From: Solirubrobacter sp963837485
Lineage (GTDB): Bacteria; Actinomycetota; Thermoleophilia; Solirubrobacterales; Solirubrobacteraceae
Direction: 5' to 3'
DNA length: 64,000 nt
Assembly: GCA_963837485.1 (NCBI GenBank)
Contig: CAWINP010000007.1
Span: 434,001-498,000 of the forward strand
Position numbers and translations under genes: made by a program. This document shows positions 42,143 through 51,002 of this stretch, piece after piece. Position 1 is the stretch's first letter, and each line of letters opens with the position of its first letter. The notes under the pieces are model-generated. The model was not told where the DNA came from. It ran no database searches and was given only the letters and a program-made list of their open reading frames with translations.

Positions 42143-44838
42143 TCAGCGCCGAATGATGACCGATCTGCGCCTGACAGCGCGCTGCTGCGATCCGACGGCA
42201 GTGAATGTCAGCTCGACGGTCAGCTTCTGCCGGTCCTTCGCCGCTGCGCGGCGCGCTTTGCGCGAGAGCCGCACCACGCTCGCGCCGCGCACGCGGGCGG
42301 CGAGCCGGCGCGTCGCCCGCCCGACCTCGACCGACCGCCCGAGCCGCAGCCGCCGCGCGTCCGCTGCCGACACCTTCGCGACCACCGTCACCCGGCACGC
42401 CTCCGAGCACGAGATCGAGATCGGAATGCCCCGGCGGAGCAGTCCGGCACGCGTCGGAACCCGAAGCCCGGCCGAGAGCGCCAGACGCGCCGCGGGCGCC
42501 ACCGTGGGCGTCGCGGTCGGGGACGGTCCCGAGGTGGCGAACGGCGACGCCGCAGGCGTGGCCGAAGGCGACGCGGTTGGGACCGCGGTCGGAGTCGCGG
42601 ACGCTGTAGGCGTCGGCATGGCCGTTGCCGTCGGAGTGGGCGTCGCGGTCGTGGTCGGCGTTGCCGTTGCTGTCGGCGTTGCCGTTGCCGTCGGCGTCGC
42701 CGTCGCGGTCGGGTGCCGTCGCGGTCGGCGTGCGTTGCCGTTGCCGTCGGCGTTGCCGTTGCCGTCGGCGTCGCCGTTGCCGTCGGCGTCGCCGTTGCGG
42801 TCGCCGTCGGCGTTGGACTCGGCCCGCCGCCCGGGTCCACGGTGTCGTAGGCGATCCCGATGTCCCCCGACGCGTCGGTGACCTTGAGTCCGACGAGCGT
42901 CGGGGCGGTCGCGGTGAGCTGGGCGGTCGGGCCGGTCGCGTCGCCGAAGTCGCCATCGCCGTCGAGGTCCCAGCTCTGGGCCGCGAGCGGGGCTCCGTCG
43001 GGGTCCGACGCGGTCGAGGTGAGCGTCGCGCCGGCGGCCTCGAAGGCGGCGATCGGGGGTGCCGTGCCGACCGTCACCGTGCGGGAGACGATCGTGTCGG
43101 CGCCGTCGGCGTCGGTCGCGCGGACCGCGATCGTGCGCGGCCCCGGCGCGGCCGGGGTCAACGGCAACGCAGGTCCCGTGCCGTCGTCGAACTCGCCGTC
43201 TCCGTCGGCGTCCCAGGCGATCTGCGCCACGGAGCCGTCCGGGTCCTCGGCCGCCGCCGTCGGCTGCGCCGGCACGCCGGCCTGGAGCGGGCCGACCGCG
43301 AGCGACACCGTGGGCGGCAGGTTCTCCTCGACCGGGACCACGGTCGCGGTCCGGACGGCCGAGTGGCCGCCGTCATCGGTCGCGCGCACCGCCACCTCGG
43401 CGGGAGCCGTGAACGTCCACCGGTAGGACCCGTCCGCGGCCCGGGAAGGCACGTCGTCGAACGCGCCGTCGCCGTCGAGGTCGAACGCGAGCGAGACGTC
43501 GCCCCCGTCCGGATCCGACGCGGCCACGCGGAACGTCGCCGGGCGCCCCGAGCGCACGACCGCCGGCAGCGCGAGCGCGTCGACGACCGGCATCAGCCCC
43601 TGGTCTGCGCGGACGCTGACCGTGCGCAGCTCGACTCGCTCACCCGCACCGGCACCTCCCGCCTCGCGCGCACGCGCGCGCACGGGATATGGGCCCGGCG
43701 CGGCGTACGTGCGTGTGGCCTCGAGCCCGCTCGCGTCATCGAACTCGCCGTCGCCGTCGAGGTCCCAGTCGACGCTCGCGCCCGCCCCCGCGACCGCCGT
43801 GAACGACGCCGGCGCACCGGGTCTTACCGGCGTGGCGGGTACCGCGACGTCCAGCGCCGGCCCCTCGCCCACGAACACGCTGCGCCGCACGACCGTCTCG
43901 CCTCCGAAGCCGTCGAGCACGCGTACGCCGACCTCGTGGGAACCGGCGCCCGCAAGCGGGCCGGACGCGCTCGCGACTCCAGCGGTGTCGAGCTCGTACG
44001 TCCCGTCGCCGTCGAGATCCCACAGGTAGGTCAGGTCCGCGCCCTCCGGATCGGCGGCGGCCGCCGACAGCGTCACCCGATCGCCCGCCACCGACGCGGA
44101 CAAGCTCGCGAACGGATCGAGGTTGCCGACGTGCACCTGCACCTGCGCCGACACCAGGCTCACCGCCCCGGCATCGTCGACGACGCGAGCGTGGACGGTC
44201 TGCACGCCGGGTCCCGGATCGCGGTACGAGTGCGACGCGACCGCGTCCTCGCCCGCCACAAACCGGTCGGTCGTCTCGAACGAGCCGTCCCCGTCGAGGT
44301 CGCCGTCGATCTGAGCCACGTGGCCGTCGGCATCGAGACCCGCCACCTCGATCCCCACGGCCACCGCCGGCGCCGGCGTCAGCAGCCGCAGCACCGCGTG
44401 CGGCGCCAGGTTGCCCGCGTGAGCGTCGATCGTGCGCGACTCCGCCCCGGCGCGCCCGTCCTCGTCCACCGCGCGCACGCTCACGACGGACCGCCCGGCA
44501 GAGAACGCCGACGACACCCGTGCGCCCGATCCGTCGTCGAACGCACCGTCTCCGTCGAGATCCCACGCAAAAGTCACCCCGCGCCCCGGGCTCGACGCGG
44601 TCAGCGCCACCACCGCGCCCGCCCGCGGGGAAGAGACCGACAGCGCGATCGACGGGTCCGGCCGCCGCGCCTCGCACAGCGCCCCGCACGCGGCCGGGAA
44701 CCGCGGCCGCAGCGCGCCGGCCCCGGCGGGCAGCGCCACCGCGGCGGCGAGGACCAGCGAGACGATCACGAGCCCACGCGAGATATCCGAGACGGTAGCC
44801 GAGCCCCGCGCCTGGGATGCCGAAGCCTGACGAAACAT
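42143..44838 (-). pseudogene. Secreted PKD-repeat protein, frameshifted in its Thr-Pro/Ala linker
   Basis: A ~898-residue exported protein split between two frames. The N-terminal ~700 codons begin MFRQASASQ, have a signal/TM segment (GLVIVSLVLAAAVALPAGA) and about seven PKD-like beta repeats, each with DLDGDG[ADE]FDD or a variant, which resembles a Ca-binding Asp loop. A Thr-Pro-Ala-Thr linker follows. Near 42700-42735 the frame is lost, and the adjacent frame continues the linker and a basic C-terminal domain (RLALSAGLRVPTRAG, ISISCSEACRVTVV) to 42143. Either a small indel in the simple repeat or an assembly error. Surface adhesion or scaffolding is a reasonable guess. Confidence 0.72.
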
Positions 44839-44885
44839 CGAGAATCGGCCGCGGTCCTTCTGCCGACTGATGCGACAAAAGATCG

Positions 44886-44914
44886 TTGACTTCCGCCCGA
44901 ATGGCCGGTACGTT
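44886..44914 (+). promoter_or_regulatory. Promoter of the secreted TIM-barrel gene
   Basis: TTGACT (44886-44891), 17 nt, TACGTT (44909-44914). The -10 is identical to that of the sugar operon at 16733. The leader is about 98 nt, unlike the leaderless promoters elsewhere in the window. No obvious riboswitch structure was recognised in it. Confidence 0.65.
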
Positions 44915-45018
44915 CCGCGCACGATGGGCACGGCCGGCCTGTCCAAGTCCGGCTGTGAGGGAGTGTCACCTGCGTCCAAGTCTGCGTGCTCGTGACCGTC
45001 GAAGAGGAGGAGAGGGAC

Positions 45019-46962
45019 TTGAAGGGACTCGAGAAGGTCCGCGCAGGCGCCGCGATCGCGGCCACCGGCGCGCTGCTGTGCTGTACCGGGACGGCACAGG
45101 CCCAGCGTCCGCCGCACATGGGCGCCGGCTCACCCTGGGGCCAGACCGGCATCCAGCTGTATGACTTCAACAACTACCTCAGCAGCGGCGCCGGCGAGAT
45201 CACCTGCCCGGCCCCGCCGGCTCCGCCGACGCCGAACTGCGTCGCCCCGCCGGCGCCGACCACCAACCAGGGCCGCCTCGAGCGCGTCTTCGCGTGGCTG
45301 CAGTCCAAGGGCGTCAAGAACGTCGAGCTCTACGGCTACCCGGGCAACCCGTTCCCGACCGCGACCGCGGGCAACACGGGCAACCTCGCCGGCCTGCAGG
45401 CGCTGAAGGCCCTGGGCGACCAGTACGGCCTGCGCTTCCCCGGCCGCCACGGCAACCTGACCGAGGCCAACTGGGACAACCAGATCATCGCGTCGAAGAT
45501 CGTCGGCCAGGATCACATCGGCGAGGCGGGCCTCCCGTCCCCCGGCTTCAACACGTACGCCAACACGCTCGCGACCGCCCAGGTGATGAACCGCCTCGGC
45601 AAGCGCTCGGTGGAGGCCGGCCTCGGGCCGGCGTACTTCCACAACCACCAGAACGAGTTCAACACGCGCTGGCTGGACAACGGCGTGCTCAAGAGCGCGT
45701 GGGAGATCATCATGGAGCGGACCGATCCGCGCTACGTCTCGGCGCAGATCGACATCGGCTGGGCCGTCTGCGGCCTCGCATACACCACCGCGCCGACCGC
45801 CGACCCCGCGCAGGCCCAGGCCGACCTGCTGCGGATCATCAACAAGTTCCAGAGCCGGATCGTCAGCTTCCACGTCAAGGACATGGTCAACATCCGGCCG
45901 ACGTGCGGGAACAACGACCAGCGCGAGATCGGCACCGGCGACGTCGACTTCGGCACGCTGTTCGCGGCCGCCAAGAACCGCACGAAGTTCTATCTGATGG
46001 AGCGCGACCCGATCGGCGTCGGCGGCCCGACGAACTACAACCCGTTCACCAACACCGAGAACAGCGTGAAGGCGATGCGGGGCGACCCGGCCCCGACGCT
46101 GTACGCGCAGGCGCCGGCTTTCACGTCGGTCCCGGCCGGCACGCCCGCGGCGGCGAACTCGGTCCCGGTCGTGGTGACCAACGACGGCGACGCGCCGCTG
46201 ACGATCACCAACGCGACGATCGCGGCGAACGCCGACGACGGCGGCAACGCGACGGCGGCCGACTTCTCGGTCGTCAGCCAGAACTGCTACGGCACCGGCA
46301 GCAGCCCGCTGCAGCCGGCGAAGGCGGCCGTCCCGGACGACCCGGCGACGCCGGACGTCAACGAGGCGCAGCCCGCGGTCCCGGCCGGCACGTGCACCGT
46401 GAACGTCGGCTTCAAGCCGACGCGCACGAACTACACGTCGGTCGCCCGCCTGCAGTTCACCTCGAACTCCGACGACGCGGTCGAGCGCGTGCTGCTGGCG
46501 GCCAAGAGCACCGGCGACGCGATCATCACGGTCGGCGGCGACGTCCCGAGCCTGCTGAACCTGCAGATCCAGAGCACGGTCGGCAGCTTCGGCACGTTCC
46601 AGCCGACGGTCGCCAAGAGCTACGAGACGGCGCTGGCGGCCACCGTCACCAGCACCGCGGGCGACGCCGCGCTGTCGGTGGCCGACAACGGCACGACCGC
46701 GCCGGGCCACCTGGTCAACGGCGCGTTCGCGCTGCCCTCGCCGCTGAACGCCCGCGCGATCAACGCCACCAACCCGACGCAGGCGTTCGCCCCGCTGGCC
46801 GAGGCCACCGGCACGCCCACGGCGCTGCTCAGCTACTCCGGCCCGGTCAACTCCGACGTCGTCACGCTCGGGTTCCGCCAGGCGATCGGCGCCGGTGACG
46901 TGCTGCGCGCCGGCACCTACAGCAAGCAGCTGACGTTCACGCTGTCCACCACCACTCCGTAG
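45019..46962 (+). CDS. Secreted sugar-phosphate-isomerase-like TIM barrel with LTFTLSTTTP tail domain
   Basis: A 647-residue exported protein. The TTG start at 45019 is chosen because GAGGAGGAGAGG lies just upstream, and it gives a compact signal peptide (AGAAIAATGALLCCTGTAQA). A xylose-isomerase-like TIM barrel follows (about 40-350: RLERVFAWLQSKGVKNVELYG, AYFHNHQNEF, QIDIGWAV, IVSFHVKDM, IGTGDVDFGTLF). Then comes a beta domain of the choice-of-anchor type (VPVVVTNDGDAPLTITN) and a 137-residue tail domain. Such barrels are normally cytoplasmic and act on sugars. Secretion suggests an extracellular sugar enzyme working with the ThuA/dehydrogenase protein. A terminator follows. Confidence 0.87.
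   Translation: MKGLEKVRAGAAIAATGALLCCTGTAQAQRPPHMGAGSPWGQTGIQLYDFNNYLSSGAGEITCPAPPAPPTPNCVAPPAPTTNQGRLERVFAWLQSKGVKNVELYGYPGNPFPTATAGNTGNLAGLQALKALGDQYGLRFPGRHGNLTEANWDNQIIASKIVGQDHIGEAGLPSPGFNTYANTLATAQVMNRLGKRSVEAGLGPAYFHNHQNEFNTRWLDNGVLKSAWEIIMERTDPRYVSAQIDIGWAVCGLAYTTAPTADPAQAQADLLRIINKFQSRIVSFHVKDMVNIRPTCGNNDQREIGTGDVDFGTLFAAAKNRTKFYLMERDPIGVGGPTNYNPFTNTENSVKAMRGDPAPTLYAQAPAFTSVPAGTPAAANSVPVVVTNDGDAPLTITNATIAANADDGGNATAADFSVVSQNCYGTGSSPLQPAKAAVPDDPATPDVNEAQPAVPAGTCTVNVGFKPTRTNYTSVARLQFTSNSDDAVERVLLAAKSTGDAIITVGGDVPSLLNLQIQSTVGSFGTFQPTVAKSYETALAATVTSTAGDAALSVADNGTTAPGHLVNGAFALPSPLNARAINATNPTQAFAPLAEATGTPTALLSYSGPVNSDVVTLGFRQAIGAGDVLRAGTYSKQLTFTLSTTTP
46549..46962 (+). other. Shared C-terminal tail domain, copy C
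   Basis: Last 137 codons of the secreted TIM-barrel protein. Contains SFGTFQPTVAKSYETA, AGDAALSVAD, GHLVNGAFALPSPL, YSGPVNSDVV and DVLRAGTYSKQ, ending at the stop with LTFTLSTTTP. Confidence 0.85.
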
Positions 46963-46983
46963 AGCCAGAGAGGGGTCCGTATC

Positions 46984-47018
46984 CGGCGCCGGCCGCGTTC
47001 ACGACGCGGCCGGCGCCG
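46984..47018 (+). terminator. Hairpin terminator of the secreted TIM-barrel gene
   Basis: A 14-bp perfect stem CGGCGCCGGCCGCG/CGCGGCCGGCGCCG with a 7-nt loop, 22 nt past the stop. Confidence 0.75.
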
Positions 47019-47034
47019 TGCGTTAATCACCGCC

Positions 47035-47691
47035 GTGTTCGGACGCGCACTCACGCTCGCCGCTGCCCTCCTGCTCGCGGCCGCCCCGTCGGCCCCGGCC
47101 GACGGCGACCCGGCGAGCGACTTCCTCGCCCTGCAGGACATGTTCTACGGCTCCGCGCTGGACCTGAAGTCAAAGCCCGCGGCCCAGCTCCCGGCGCTGC
47201 TCGCGCAGGCCAGGCAGAAGGGCTACGAGATCCGCGTCGCGGTGATCGCGAGCGACAGCGATCTCGGCTCCGTCACGCCGCTGTGGCGCAGGCCGGAGGA
47301 GTACGCGCAGTTCCTCGGCCAGGAGATCGCCAACGTCTACAAGGGCCGCACCCTGGTGGTGATGCCCAACGGCTACGGCCTCTTCCATGCCGGCCACAGC
47401 ACGCTGCGCGAGCAGAAGCTGCTCGACAAGCTCCCGCCGCCGCGCGAGCTGCTGCCCGGTGCGCTGGACACGACGACCCGCCTGGCCGCGGCGAGCGGCG
47501 TAGATCTGACCGTCCCGGACGTGCGGGCGGGCACCGTGGTCCAGCCCGCGTTCGGGCGCGCGACCGCGACCGCCACTGCAACGCCCGTGCAGGAGGGCGG
47601 CGGAGGCACGAGCGCGTGGCTGTTCCTGGTCCCTGTCGCCGCCTTCGCGGCGATCGCGCTGTTCGCGCGCCGTCGCGCCCGGAGCTCCTGA
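47035..47691 (+). CDS. Secreted, membrane-anchored protein of unknown function
   Basis: A 218-residue protein with a signal peptide (LTLAAALLLAAAPSAPA) and a C-terminal TM helix followed by RRRARSS, so it should be anchored with its body outside. The middle has a TPM-like look: LPALLAQARQKGYEIRVAVIAS, YAQFLGQEIANVYKGRTLVVMPNGYG. TPM (YgcG-like) domains are the closest idea but the match is not firm. GTG start 16 nt after the preceding terminator. It lies 12 nt upstream of the ligase gene and may be co-transcribed with it. Confidence 0.72.
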   Translation: MFGRALTLAAALLLAAAPSAPADGDPASDFLALQDMFYGSALDLKSKPAAQLPALLAQARQKGYEIRVAVIASDSDLGSVTPLWRRPEEYAQFLGQEIANVYKGRTLVVMPNGYGLFHAGHSTLREQKLLDKLPPPRELLPGALDTTTRLAAASGVDLTVPDVRAGTVVQPAFGRATATATATPVQEGGGGTSAWLFLVPVAAFAAIALFARRRARSS

Positions 47692-47703
47692 CAGACTCAA
47701 AGC

Positions 47704-49695
47704 GTGGACGTACGCGAGCGCATCGCCGAGCTGACCGCCGAGGTCACGCGGCTCAACGACCTCTACTACGGCACCGGCGACAGCCCGCTGCCCGACGCCG
47801 ATTACGACGCGGTCAAGGACGAGCTCGCCGCGCTCGTCGCCGAGCATCCCGAGCTCGAGCCCGCCGACAGCCCGCTCGGCAAGGTCAATGCGCCGGCCGA
47901 GCTGACCGGGCCGACGATCCGCCACGCGCGGCCGATGCTCTCGCTCGCCAAGGCGACCGGCTCTGACCAGGTGCGGACGTTCTGCGAGCGCTTCGGCGGC
48001 CAGGTCTTCCGCGTGTCGGAGAAGCTCGACGGCCTCTCGCTGAGCGTCGTCTATGAGGACTCCAAGCTCGACTACGTGGCCACGCGAGGGACCGGCACGG
48101 TGGGCGAGCTGGTCACCGGCAAGGTCCGCTGGGTGATCCCCGGGCTGCCGGCGGAGATTGACGCGGCCGGCCGCGTCGAGGTCCGCGGTGAGGCGGTGAT
48201 GCTGCGCTCGGTGTGGGCGGCCTACAACGAAAACCACCCCGACCGCACGCTCACCAACCCGCGCAGCGGCGCCGCCGGCACGCTGATGCAGAAGGACCCC
48301 GAGGCGGCGGCCAACGCCAAGCGGCTGCTGCGCTTCTTCGCCTTTCAAGCGGACCGCGACGGCGCCGCGATCGACATCCCGGGTGGGTTTGAGCCGGCCT
48401 GGCAGCGCGTGTGCGAGGACATCGACGCCGTGATCGAGGCGATCGACGAGATCGGCGGCCGCCGTGACGCGCTCGACTACGACATCGACGGCGCGGTGGT
48501 GCGCCTGCATGATCCCGCGGCCTTCGACGCCGCCGGCTTCAACAGCGCCGAGCCGCGCGGCGCGATCGCCTTCAAGTACCCGCCCGAGGAGAAGCTGACG
48601 AAGCTGATCGCGGTCGAGTGGCCGGTCGGCAAGATCGGCCGCGTCCCGCCGCGCGCGAAGGTCGAGCCGGTGTTCGTCGGCGGCGTCACAGTGGAGAACA
48701 TCACGCTCCACAACCCGCGGCTGATCCGCGAGCGCGACCTGCGGATCGGCGACACCGTCGCGGTCGTGCGGCGCGGCGACGTGATCCCGTTCGCGGGCCG
48801 CTCGCTGCCCGAGAAGCGCGACGGATCAGAACAAGAGATCGTCCCGCCGACCCATTGCCCGAGCTGCGGCTCGGAGCTGGAGATCCGCGGCACCGGCGAG
48901 GAGCGCTGGTGCGTGAACCTCCAGTGCCCGGCGCAGGCGACGCGGCGGCTGATGCACTGGGCCTCGCGCCCCGCCGCCGACATGGAGGGCGTCGGCGACA
49001 TCTGGATCGAGAAGCTCGCCGAGGACGGCGTGCTCAAGCGCCGCAGCGACTTCTATGACCTCACCGCCGAGCGGCTGATCGGCTACGAGCGGATGGGCGA
49101 GGTCAGCGCGCGCAACATGGTCGACTCGATCGAGCGCTCGAAGGGCCTCGGGCTGCGCCGGGCGCTGATCGGCCTCGCGATCCCGATGGCCTCCGAGGGC
49201 GTGGCCAAGCGGCTGTGCCTCGCCGGCTACGAGCGCATCGAGGACGTCGCGGCGGCATCCGCAGAGGAGCTCGAGGCGATCCGCGACATCGGCCCCAAGG
49301 TCGCCGAGAGCGTCGCCGCGTTCTTCGCCCGGCCGGAGATCGGGGACGAGATCGCGGCGCTGCGCGAGCGCGGCGTACACCTCGACGTGCTCGACGAGGA
49401 CCGCCCGGTCGACGCCGCGGCGGCCGGCGACTCGCCGCTGAAGGGCAAGACCGTCGTCATCACCGGCGCGTTCACCGACCCGCGCTCGGGCGCGAAGGTC
49501 AGCCGCCCGGACGTGACGCGGCTCGTGGAGCAGGCGGCCGCGACGACCGCGTCCTCGGTTTCGAGCACCACCGACTACCTGCTGGCCGGCGAGAACGTCG
49601 GCGCGTCCAAGACGACCAAGGCGGAGAAGCTCGGCGTGACCGTCGTCGGCCAGGAAGAGCTGTGGGCGTGGCTGGCTGAAGCCGGCGTGGCCTAG
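47704..49695 (+). CDS. NAD-dependent DNA ligase, divergent LigA-type
   Basis: A 663-residue NAD+-dependent DNA ligase sealing nicks in duplex DNA. Order: Ia domain (LNDLYYGTGDSPLPDADYD), adenylation domain with nucleophile Lys in SEKLDGLSLS, VRGEAVM, DIDGAVVR, then OB fold (PVFVGGVTVENITLHN), Cys4 zinc finger (CPSCGSELE...CVNLQCPAQ), HhH domain and BRCT domain (KGKTVVITGAF). Several usually invariant positions differ: TRGTG for TRGDG, NPRSGAAGTLMQ for NPRNAAAGSLRQ, and VVR for VIK. It may be a second, specialised ligase instead of the housekeeping copy. GTG start. Confidence 0.9.
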   Translation: MDVRERIAELTAEVTRLNDLYYGTGDSPLPDADYDAVKDELAALVAEHPELEPADSPLGKVNAPAELTGPTIRHARPMLSLAKATGSDQVRTFCERFGGQVFRVSEKLDGLSLSVVYEDSKLDYVATRGTGTVGELVTGKVRWVIPGLPAEIDAAGRVEVRGEAVMLRSVWAAYNENHPDRTLTNPRSGAAGTLMQKDPEAAANAKRLLRFFAFQADRDGAAIDIPGGFEPAWQRVCEDIDAVIEAIDEIGGRRDALDYDIDGAVVRLHDPAAFDAAGFNSAEPRGAIAFKYPPEEKLTKLIAVEWPVGKIGRVPPRAKVEPVFVGGVTVENITLHNPRLIRERDLRIGDTVAVVRRGDVIPFAGRSLPEKRDGSEQEIVPPTHCPSCGSELEIRGTGEERWCVNLQCPAQATRRLMHWASRPAADMEGVGDIWIEKLAEDGVLKRRSDFYDLTAERLIGYERMGEVSARNMVDSIERSKGLGLRRALIGLAIPMASEGVAKRLCLAGYERIEDVAAASAEELEAIRDIGPKVAESVAAFFARPEIGDEIAALRERGVHLDVLDEDRPVDAAAAGDSPLKGKTVVITGAFTDPRSGAKVSRPDVTRLVEQAAATTASSVSSTTDYLLAGENVGASKTTKAEKLGVTVVGQEELWAWLAEAGVA

Positions 49696-49699
49696 GGCC

Positions 49700-50989
49700 C
49701 TAAGGCATCGCTGCGCCGCGCGCCGCGTCGTGCATGTGCTCGACGCGGACGAGCTTCACGCGCGGGCGGCCCTGGGCCTCGCCGGCGGACGTCTCGACCT
49801 CGTCGATCGCGCGCCAGCCCTCCCAGGTGACCGCGCCCTCGGGCACCTCGGGCACGACCGTGGGCTCGTTCAAGGCGCCCGCTTCACGGTCCTCGAGGAT
49901 CCGCGCGACGGTGTCGGCGGCGTCCTTCTTGTTGGTGCCGATCACGCCCGACGGCCCGCGCTTGACCCAGCCGACCGCGTACTCGCCGGGGGCGACGCGG
50001 CCGCCCTCGTTGCAGATCAGCCCGCGCTTGGCATCCCACGGGATGTCGGCGACCGGCACGCCGCGATAGCCGATCGAGCGGAACACGAGCTCGCAGGCGA
50101 TCACGTGCTCCTCGCCTGTGGGAACCGCTCTCCCGGACTCCAGGCGATTCTTCACGACACGGATTCCGGTCACCGGGCCGTCGGAGCCCTCTCCGAGGAT
50201 CTCCACCGGCGAATACAGGAAGCGCAGCTCGACGCGACGGTCCTTGCCGGACGGATCGCGTCGCGCGTAGTCGCGAAGCACCTCGAGGTTGCGCTTGGCG
50301 CCGGAGTCGAGCTCGGAGTCGTCGACCTCGAACGGGTCGACCTGGATGTCCGCGCGCGTGAGCTCGCCGAGCTCGCGCAGCTCGGGCGTGGTGAACGCCG
50401 CCTGGGCAGGGCCGCGCCGGCCGAGCACGATGACCTCCTGCACGCCGCACCCCGCGAGCCCCTCGACCGCGTGGTCGGCGGTGTCGGTGACCGCGACCTC
50501 GTCGGGGTCGAGCACGAGCATACGCGCGACGTCGACCGCGACGTTGCCGTTGCCGATCACCACCGCGCGGGTGGCCGAGAGGTCGAACTCGTGATCGGCG
50601 AAGTCGGGGTGGCCGTTGTACCAGGCCACGAACTCGGTCGCCGAGTGCGAGCCGGGCCGGTCCTCGCCCGGGATCCCGAGCCGGTTGTCGGTCGACGTGC
50701 CGATCGCGTACACGACCGCGTGGTAGCGCTCCAGCAGCTGGAGACGGGAGATGTCCTTGCCCAATTCCACGCCGCCGAAGTAGCGGAAGTCGGGATGCTG
50801 CGCGGTCTTCTCGTAGACCCGCGTGACCGACTTGATCTTCGGGTGGTCCGGCGCGACGCCGGCGCGCACGAGCCCGAACGGCGTCGGCAGCGCCTCGTAG
50901 AGGTCGACGGCGAAGCCGGCCTTCAGCAGCTGGTCGGTCGTGTAGAAGCCGGAAGGGCCGGCACCGATGACGGCGGCGCGGTGGGACAT
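49700..50989 (-). CDS. FprA-type ferredoxin/adrenodoxin-NADP+ reductase
   Basis: A 429-residue FAD- and NADP-binding flavoprotein. FAD motif AAVIGAGPSGFYTTDQLL, then TPFGLVRAGVAPDHPKIKSV, the NADP motif VVIGNGNVAVDVARML and the C-terminal GWVKRGPSGVIGTNKKDA, typical of FprA. It moves electrons between NADPH and ferredoxin. The next gene on the same strand is an aldehyde dehydrogenase and the divergent unit encodes phenylacetyl-CoA epoxidase subunits. No PaaE reductase gene is present nearby, so this protein might supply electrons to the epoxidase. That role is inference. It ends 4 bp from the convergent ligase gene. Confidence 0.92.
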   Translation of the reverse strand: MSHRAAVIGAGPSGFYTTDQLLKAGFAVDLYEALPTPFGLVRAGVAPDHPKIKSVTRVYEKTAQHPDFRYFGGVELGKDISRLQLLERYHAVVYAIGTSTDNRLGIPGEDRPGSHSATEFVAWYNGHPDFADHEFDLSATRAVVIGNGNVAVDVARMLVLDPDEVAVTDTADHAVEGLAGCGVQEVIVLGRRGPAQAAFTTPELRELGELTRADIQVDPFEVDDSELDSGAKRNLEVLRDYARRDPSGKDRRVELRFLYSPVEILGEGSDGPVTGIRVVKNRLESGRAVPTGEEHVIACELVFRSIGYRGVPVADIPWDAKRGLICNEGGRVAPGEYAVGWVKRGPSGVIGTNKKDAADTVARILEDREAGALNEPTVVPEVPEGAVTWEGWRAIDEVETSAGEAQGRPRVKLVRVEHMHDAARGAAMP

Positions 50990-51002
50990 ATCCCGATCCA
51001 GA

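Noticed and set aside
47141..47691. Firm TPM-domain assignment for the anchored protein
   Set aside because: The topology and a few residues fit, but the characteristic TPM motifs are too weak to name it.
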